Source of the DNA: Takakia lepidozioides
Taxonomy: Eukaryota; Streptophyta; Takakiopsida; Takakiales; Takakiaceae
Direction: 5' to 3'
NCBI GenBank assembly: GCA_030704615.1
Contig: CM060732.1
Coordinates: 24,492,001 to 24,552,000, forward strand
DNA length: 60,000 bases
Shown here: positions 52,920-60,000 of the stretch, in pieces
How positions within the stretch are numbered: position 1 is the first letter of the stretch
Layout of the letters: every line of letters starts with the position of its first letter
Made by a program: the position numbers and the translations under genes
Notes under the pieces: generated by a model
What the model was told of the DNA's origin: nothing
Databases searched by the model: none
The model's input: the letters and a program-made list of their open reading frames with translations, nothing else

Positions 52920-55795
52920 CAGTGTTGGGCGGTTATCAGGTTTTCGTGAGCTCCTCCGGTGGAGGTTCTTTGCCAATTGCCCCTTCTTTAGAACCTCTGG
53001 TGGCGGTTAAATGGACAAAAAAAAATTAAATAACCTGCCGGAGGCGGTTCTGTGATATTTTCAAAAAAACCCGGTTAAGTTCAATTCCGGTTATTAAAGA
53101 CCTTTGCACAGGCGGTTTTTTTAACCTGTTCTGGAAGTTCAATATACTTCATAACCGGTAGATAACCGGCGGTCCTTAAAACGGTTATATTGCGATCATG
53201 TAAATGAACTATTTATAAAATAAAAATTTACATATATTGAAATGATGAAAATATTTTTAAAAAAAAACTTAAATAAATGCCAAGCAGGGATTGACCAGCC
53301 ATGCAAGATGGTTAGCCCTTGAAACTAGATCATCCAGATGATCAATAATGGACATCTTAGTTACCAGATTGGTTTCATATAGATTTTTTCATTATGTAGG
53401 GTAAGTTATTCAATGATTTGAAGAAATATTACAGCATCCATCAATACCTTCTTCACATACACTGATTTTTGTATATCCTACACACTCTAGGCAGCTACCA
53501 TAATCCCATGGCAAGGATTTTCATTGTAGAGCCCTTCTTGTTGCTTCAGATTTCTGTCAAGACAAAGCAGCCAAAAAAACCCAATCAGCACATATAATTT
53601 TAATATAAATGGATAGATTGCTAAACAACATTGTAAACTAGAAAAAGTGAAATGAATCTTACCATTAGCACAACACTAGAAAGTCTCATCGCCCTTGGGA
53701 AATTCCTCACGTTCAACTTCATCATCAAATTCCTCGTCAAGCTGCTCTTCCAATTCATCCTCAAGCTCCTTCATATCAGCCAGCATTTTGAAACTCTTGC
53801 AACCCTCTCTCGGATCATTAGGCCAATTTTTTGCAACAAAGATCTTGTCAAGATTGTTTGTTTGCAAACGGCAACGACGTAAAGCATTGAGTGCTTGTGT
53901 CATGCTTGCCAAATTTGAACCCTCATCTTTTACATAGCACAATATCTTTTTTGTCAAGGAGACTTAGCAAGAAGTTGCTGAAGTTTCATGGCCATGGCCT
54001 GACCACTTGTTTCTATGGCTTCAAACATGCCTATGGTTACATGTTTTGGTTCCCAATCAGATGACAAGAAGTTAATGACGAGGGCAAAAACATCATAGGC
54101 TTCTTTGGACATCCACAAATCAAAGCTCGCTGTAGCCGAGACACAAGAGGCCAAAGCAAGAACAACAAAAGTTTGTAAGGTTCTCTCAACTAGTGAAGGC
54201 AGCACCTCATCAGTGAAAACTTTCCTACTTGGGACGACTACCCTAGGACATAGACGGAGGGCCATTCTTTGTAGCCAGATTGACTCAACTGTCCTAAGAG
54301 GCATGTGCTGTTTAATGACCATCAAAACCAGATCCTCCAAAAAGGCCTTTTGGACTGGGTCATCTTTCTTGAATGGGTTGACAGCCCCAAAATATTCTGA
54401 AATTGCAGTTGGATTGACACCAGGACGTTTTTTAGTAGGCTATCGATCCAAAGGGTTCCTCTCTCTACTATTTACTTCCTCCTCATATTTTGAAGACACC
54501 CGCAAGTGCTCTACCTCAACGTGTTTTCTCATCGTTGTGATGTCGTTGGCCTTGAAGTACGTGATGAGACCTTTTCGATATCTGGTGCGTAATGCTAATA
54601 TGGCGGAACCAACTGTGGCAGTATGACAGATAATGCATCGCATTACCTGAGGATTAGCTACTTCCACTGGCATGTTGGCATTGATGTTGTAAAACGCCCA
54701 TGTTGGAGAGTTTCGATTGTGAGGTTTCCAGAATCGGGCCTGTTCACGCAAGAGTTATAGCTGACTGTCAAACAATAGTCGCTCCCCTTCCTCATCATTA
54801 GATGACACCACTTGCTCACTTGGTCCCTGGCTCTCCGTGGGCCTCCCAAAACTCCCAATCTCCACATGTCAATTCAATGATTCTGTAGCATGGTTACTGC
54901 TGGCAGATCCTAAAGATTCCCGTATAGGGGCAGAGTGATCAGAAACCAAATCATGCATAGAAGCACTTGCACATTGACTATCCATTGCCCACATCTCATT
55001 CAATTCGTAGTAAATTAATGCCCTCAAGAAAAAAATCTGGTTTACAGAGCTAAAAGTTGATCAAGAGACAACACATGAAAAGCTTTTAACTACATGACAA
55101 AGTGTGGGTTCCACCACACATGATCACACGATGCAGGGCCACGACATCCATGCTCCAGACACCCTAAATTACAAGTCAAGATGGGCTTGCAATCTCGGAC
55201 CTGCCCCACCGTCCCTCTAGCTACTTCACACAAAATGTGGGTTCCACCACACATCACACATCTGTGTAAGATAGCTTGCTCCTCTTTGAAGACTCCTCCG
55301 TACTCTCAAGGGGGTTCCACCACAGATCATAGAGGCCCATGCTCCATAGATCCTAAACTAAACCAACATAATAACAAAATGGAAAGAGGGGCCCGCATAC
55401 TACCTCAATAGCTTGAGAGGTGGTTGCCGCCCTTCCACACCTAATTAATTACATACTCCAATAGCCGAATCCAGCAGCCGATTCACAATGAAGGGAGGCT
55501 TACTACGGATCTTCTTAGCCACCATGAAAAGACGAAAAGCATTCTTCACACCAAACCTACTGGTGAAACTTGTTTCTAAACCCTATCGCCGTGGACTGAT
55601 GTGTCACATTAATCTTAGCAAGGGTATATGCTGACACTATTTATTGATAACCGGGTCCTTTTTTAAGGCCATGGCCGGATACCAATAAATAAAAAACCAA
55701 ACTTGCTCGCCGGTTCTCGAAGCCCGCCGGTTATCTCAACCCCTAGCCTCCGCCGGATCTGTTTATATCCGGTTTTTTTATTTTTGCAGCTCCTG

Positions 55796-55831
<36 letters not shown>

Positions 55832-55888
55832 AACCGGTCTAATAACAGGCGGTTATAACCGGCCAAAGTTCATAACCGCCCAACACTG
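52920..55888 (-). mobile_element. hAT-type element with broken transposase
   Basis: TIR CAGTGTTGGGCGGTTAT at the left; its inverted copy ATAACCGCCCAACACTG at the right end. Subterminal AACCGG/CCGGTT motifs are frequent. A TA microsatellite lies at about 55796-55830. The transposase is on the minus strand and incomplete. Confidence 0.88.
53676..54998 (-). pseudogene. hAT transposase remnant
   Basis: Minus-strand pieces: a possible N-terminus at about 54998 (MWAMDSQCASASMHDLVSDH), a BED-type finger (MRCIICHT...MRKHVEVEH, 54440-54751), the core at 53954-54340 (ASFDLWMSKEAYDVFALVIN, then DWEPKHVTIGMFEAIE, typical hAT) and 53676-53957 (KKILCYVKDEGSNLASMTQA) ending in an acidic run. The C-terminal hAT dimerisation domain is not seen. 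Frames are interrupted by stops near 54870, 54770 and 54430. It would excise hAT copies but is dead here. Confidence 0.8.
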
Positions 55889-55896
55889 GTCTAGAC

Positions 55897-56983
55897 TATA
55901 TATTCATCATTTGGATGAAAAATTGCAGCCTCTCAGCAAATATTCATCCATCCAGTCCAAACTAAATGCTAATGGGGATGTCCATAGTCAACTCCCTCCA
56001 TCTCCATAATTAGCTTGGTTAAAATCTATTAAATCCCAAAGGTGGGTCCACTCTCGGATCCGTCACTCCTTAGGTGGGCCAAATGACCACATTTAAGTGA
56101 GAGTGGTCATATTTCTCGTTCCAAATCCTCATTTTTTCAAATAATGTATGCCACCATACTCTTAATTCCAACCATCATTAACACTTATATTAAAATCAAA
56201 ACCCTCCCAAATAAAAACAATAAAAAAACTTGAGTCCATACTCCATACACTCCTAAGGTGGTGTATGGCAATAGTGTATCTTCAATACTGTTCCATACCT
56301 TGTGGTTTTAGCCATACTCTTTCGAGACAGGGTATGGGAGAGTGTACAGGAGAGCGGGTCCGCAAGCCTTGTGGGAGGATGACGTGGTAGGCAGGGCAAG
56401 TGGGTCCCACATCAAGCCTAGTGCCGCGTGGCGCTGAGGAGCGGGGAGGACGCTTGTGCGCCTACGTGTCGGAGGACGTGGCAAGGCGGGCAGCGGGCAT
56501 CCCCGGCATTAAACCACCAGGCGTTTGCAGACCCTTTGGCAGCCACTAGCAAAACTGGCTGCATCTACCTATTTCATTTGAGCGCATCTGAAGATCTGGC
56601 CTGGGCTGGAGCCACACGAGATGCAGACTATCTACGACTCGTTGTGCTACAGTCTAAAGCATGTATCGAACATGTTCCACGTATCTCACCACCACACATA
56701 AACAAAATCATGCCTACCAAAAATAGAGTCTGCAGTTAAAGAAAAACCCAACATATGATCAAATCATGAACCCAGGGCTATCCTCTGTCTTAGCGAGTCA
56801 GTGTAATGAATCTCTATATTTACATGAGTTGAACTACCAGCATTTCACATTATGGCTTTGCACTTTGAAATCTCACGTTCATTCCAAGCACACTAGTTTG
56901 CAGCTGCAATAAATCATATTGTCCGTGTAACCTGACCAATGTCACACATGACAGATACACAGTAAAAAAAAGACTCTGATGAG
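55897..56983. other. Intergenic stretch
   Basis: No gene recognised. A 103-codon plus frame at 56428-56739 has no domain. Confidence 0.45.
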
Positions 56984-59384
56984 TCATTGTCCAGCATCTT
57001 TGAGAGAGTTGATTTCCAACGCCCGTGCTATCTTGCTTGGATCCCCTGATCTGCTTGCAGCACACAACAACAACTCTTGTTTGTCCGGACGCTTCCCACC
57101 AACGCCTCCTCTCAAGAAGTCACGATATCTGGTTTGTTGTTGGAGTGCACGTATGAGATCATCTGTTGTTGCCACATACAAATCCCAACCCCGTTTCCCG
57201 GACTGTTGCAACCTTGCAAGATGGCATGTCTGCCATTTCCTCAATGGACATATTCTACAAAGTGGAAAACACATTTCAGAATACCAAAGAGGTTACAACA
57301 CCACCCAAGCAAATGCAGGTCTGCACCCCGGAAAGATATGGAAAATGCATGCAATACTAGATACGTACCGTTGTCATGGATGCTCCCCACTGTCTGTACC
57401 GGAAGTGCCAAAACGCCAACCAATCTTCCAACGCTCTCATACTGTCAAGCAATGCTGCTCCTGAAGAGAACCACCAGGCACGAATTGTCTGGAACAATGT
57501 ATTCGCCTCCGCCATTGATTTGACATCTTTGTACTCTCTGCACAACTTACGATGTTGTGTCTGCATCTCAGGTTTGATATCCGTTTTCGTATGTTTCTCC
57601 AGAGATTGGGTCCAATGGAACAGACATGTATGCTCTCTTCCCTCCATTGGCACCTTTGGGTCCCCCGATCCGAAGATAATCCACACAGTATTGAAATTCG
57701 CCTGTGCACTATCTGCCATGAAACCAGCAAAATTCGCAGCAGGGACGCCATGACTCCCCATAACACGAATCAGGGATTTCCACATTAGCTGCTGGGATTC
57801 CGAATCCTCCGATTGCATGTCACAAACTGCAATTGTCATAACTCGTCAGGGTATACATGATCGTACACATGACAAGCCATAGTCGTCCAATCTTTCACCC
57901 GTTTGACGTGATCAAATATAAAAAAACATTTCTCAAGGTCACCACTCTTCTGCATCCGCCTGACGAGGCTTACCCCACTGCCCTCCCCGGTTGTGGACAT
58001 TTTGAAAAGATATACTTTTGTCGCTCCTTGCCTTGGAAACACATTGTCCTGTATGTAGTCGTACTTGCTCATTCCTTTCAGTTCCAGAATGTTGTCAATG
58101 TAGCCTCTATTTTCAGAGCGCATTCTCAATGCATTCACCTGATGGCGAATGTTGGGTGAACTCAATGTTGAAAAATGATCCATGACAATGTCCAATGCTG
58201 GTCTATCAAGTTTACTTCCCACAGAATCCACTGCACAGAAAATATGGCTATCCAAGAAGCTCTTGCTTGCGACAAGAGCAATTGCAGATGTGGTTGCGGA
58301 TGAGTTGCTCTCGTACTCTTGTTTAATCAACCCCGACACTGTCTCAAGACTTTCCCTGTAATCGACCTTTGAGACTGGATGGTTATGAAAACCGAAATGC
58401 ACACAAGCTCGAGTCACAGTTTTCAAACTGTGCACCATGTAGTACATTTTTGCACCACACACTGCCAGGCAGGATGGGACAAGCTTACAAAAATTGTAAA
58501 CGAAAATGTCCATCCGTGAAGGAGCCGCCCCCAGCTTAAATGGATTTTCAGCAATACCCTCCCACTCGCTCTGGTTGTGAACCCCCGATTGAAGAAAGTG
58601 CCTGCAATTGAAATTTTTGCACCTGAGGTGCCCATTGCAAACTGTTCTCCTGAAGATGAGTTTGTCATGATTTTGAATATTTGACGTTTTTGTCCTACAC
58701 CATGGGTGTCCATCGTGTCTCTTGTCCATACTATGCATCAGGCTTGAGATACCTCCAATATGAGGAGGAGGAGGGAGCTCGAAAAGGATATCCACATCAA
58801 ATGTCTCTGGAAGATATTTCACAGGAACAATATTGAAAGTGTCCCAACGAATTCCCCGCAACTCACTTTTGAAACCGGGCATCCCCCCCCATTGACCGTA
58901 GTTTTGGAATGACACTGGAGATCTCCTGAACATCGTCTTGCACAACTACAAGAGGATGCACGTCAATAGTGATTTTAGTGATGTCTTCATCTGATGAATC
59001 CGAAAGCTCAACGATGGGAGTGGAGGATGTTTCATCTCTTTTCACTACAAAGTCCTTTTTGTCTTGAACCACAGAAGCAGCTGTCCCTGGAGTGACATAT
59101 GATCCAAGGGACTTTCGTCGAGGCTCCCCAAGGACCCTGTATCTTCCAGGGCGGACTCTCCACTGTCTGACCAGAGCTGTCTCATCACGGTTCTGGAAGG
59201 AGTATTTTAACAACTTCCCGTCTGAACCGTAAATTTCTCTCTCCAAGAAAATTGTCCCATTTTGTAGCTCAAACCGGGTCGCCAAGACATGTTCCAGAAC
59301 AACAGCAAACCCATCGGCAAGGGCTTCCTTGGAGAACAGCACTGGTTTCTCGTCAGAGAAGAACTCCGCTTCAGAAGAAGCCAT
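56984..59384 (-). pseudogene. MULE-type transposase-like protein, interrupted
   Basis: Minus-strand coding in one direction: MASSEAEFFSDEKP (ATG 59384 preferred: good context; the frame opens to 59501) with an acidic linker (VELSDSSDEDITKITIDVHP); then a Cys/His region (CKNFNCRHFLQSGVHNQSEW), a helical region, and the catalytic-like domain (GFMADSAQANFNTVWIIFGS; REHTCLFHWTQSLEKHTK; LEDWLAFWHFRYRQWG). The order and the FMADSAQANF...CLFHW pattern resemble MULE-type transposases common in non-seed plants. Two frame changes: in a G9 run at about 58882-58890, and at TTATGA near 57836-57839. A GT-AG intron fits about 57252-57371, followed by a final exon (SGKRGWDLYVATTDDLIRAL) ending at 56984, though its phase does not join cleanly. 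No TIRs found. It could be a domesticated gene with assembly errors rather than a dead one. Confidence 0.5.
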
Positions 59385-59501
59385 CTTGCCTCCTCTCGTA
59401 CGAAGATCCCTTGCTATCGCAGCTCTTAAGTGATATCTGTTGACTGAGGTTTCCAAAACACTGGTGAAGCATGAGCAGAGACTATCGCGGAGGAAATACA
59501 C

Positions 59502-60000
59502 ACGATGATTTGCACATTCTGTTATTCCTTGCCTCTGGCAAGCTCTTCCCGTCCATTTTAATTACTTTTTTTGTGGGCCTTGTAGACGGAATATCCCTAG
59601 GAGCAATTTCGATAGCTATTAAACCTTTATTCAGAACGTCATCAATTAACATAATAACCAGCCGACTTCTCAGAAGTGTGCCAAAGGATCTAAGGGTGGG
59701 ATAGCAGATGAAGTAAATGCATCTTAATAACAATATCGTTGATCATGCGCACCTGGAAAGTCCAAACTTTGAAATGAACGTGGGGTGGGCTTACAATGAT
59801 GAATGTGTATGATATCCAGAAATTTGTCAACAAATACTCGTTTACTTACATATATTTGTCTGAGTTTGTGCGCCAGATGGCCCCATATTTTTTATTCCAT
59901 GGTGCCATGGTTCTGATGGCATAGGCATTGTCTGAGTTTGTGCGCCAGATGGCCCCATAGTTTCAACATAGGCATATTCCAGATAATTCTCTAGGAGGAG
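59502..60000. other. Right edge, with a short tandem duplication
   Basis: No gene recognised. TGTCTGAGTTTGTGCGCCAG and the next 11 bases occur twice, at 59857-59887 and 59929-59959, 72 bp apart. Confidence 0.6.

Larger units (their letters stand above)
51879..55896. mobile_element. Two hAT-type elements at one target site (composite)
   Basis: GTCTAGAC at 51879-51886 and again at 55889-55896, with a two-transition variant GTTTGGAC at 52912-52919 between the two elements. Eight-bp duplications are the hallmark of hAT transposition. The elements share TIR starts CAGTGTTGGG. Confidence 0.85.

Overview
The window looks like nuclear DNA of a land plant, probably not a flowering plant. It has spliced genes, a HIRA histone chaperone, a mitochondrial EF-Ts, plant-type pentatricopeptide-repeat (PPR) fragments, fragments resembling the plant-specific PDF motif of organellar single-stranded-DNA-binding (OSB) proteins, and many transposons. 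The species cannot be fixed from sequence alone; a fern, lycophyte or bryophyte fits the PPR style and the retroelement types.

Layout: 0-2.1 kb, minus-strand mitochondrial EF-Ts gene running off the left edge, with a telo-box in its upstream region. 2.1-5.3 kb, intergenic DNA with a GA microsatellite. 5.3-13.2 kb, a decayed Ty3/gypsy element whose 5' half (most of the 5' LTR, leader, gag, part of protease) is inverted relative to its pol genes. 13.2-20.8 kb, hairpins, then a large MULE-like element with long CACGTG-rich inverted arms around broken ORFs on both strands. 21.2-26.5 kb, a degenerate duplicated array of OSB/PDF-like exon pieces interleaved with PPR pieces. 27.1-35.3 kb, an apparently functional 12-exon HIRA gene on the minus strand. 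35.3-39.2 kb, its upstream region, one more OSB scrap and unrecognised repeats. 39.25-51.19 kb, an unusual Ty3/gypsy element. 51.88-55.90 kb, two hAT-type elements at one target site, one carrying a SINE. 57-59.4 kb, a minus-strand MULE-type transposase-like gene with breaks.

The standout is the 39.25-51.19 kb retroelement. Between protease and reverse transcriptase it carries an open cytosine-5 DNA methyltransferase domain of DNMT3/DRM type, with motifs I, IV (PCQ), VI (ENV) and VIII recognisable. Its integrase ends in a C4HC3 PHD finger where chromoviruses carry a chromodomain. An element that can write DNA methylation and perhaps read a histone tail suggests a self-marking, chromatin-targeted transposon. 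C5-methyltransferase capture by retrotransposons has been reported in charophyte algae and dinoflagellates; the pairing with an integrase-linked PHD finger is the part I do not know to be described. The same element carries a stearoyl-ACP-desaturase gene fragment in its long leader and has an odd 3' LTR in which an 85-bp block is repeated on both sides.

Only EF-Ts and HIRA look like working host genes. Everything else with coding character is transposon-derived or a broken duplicate.
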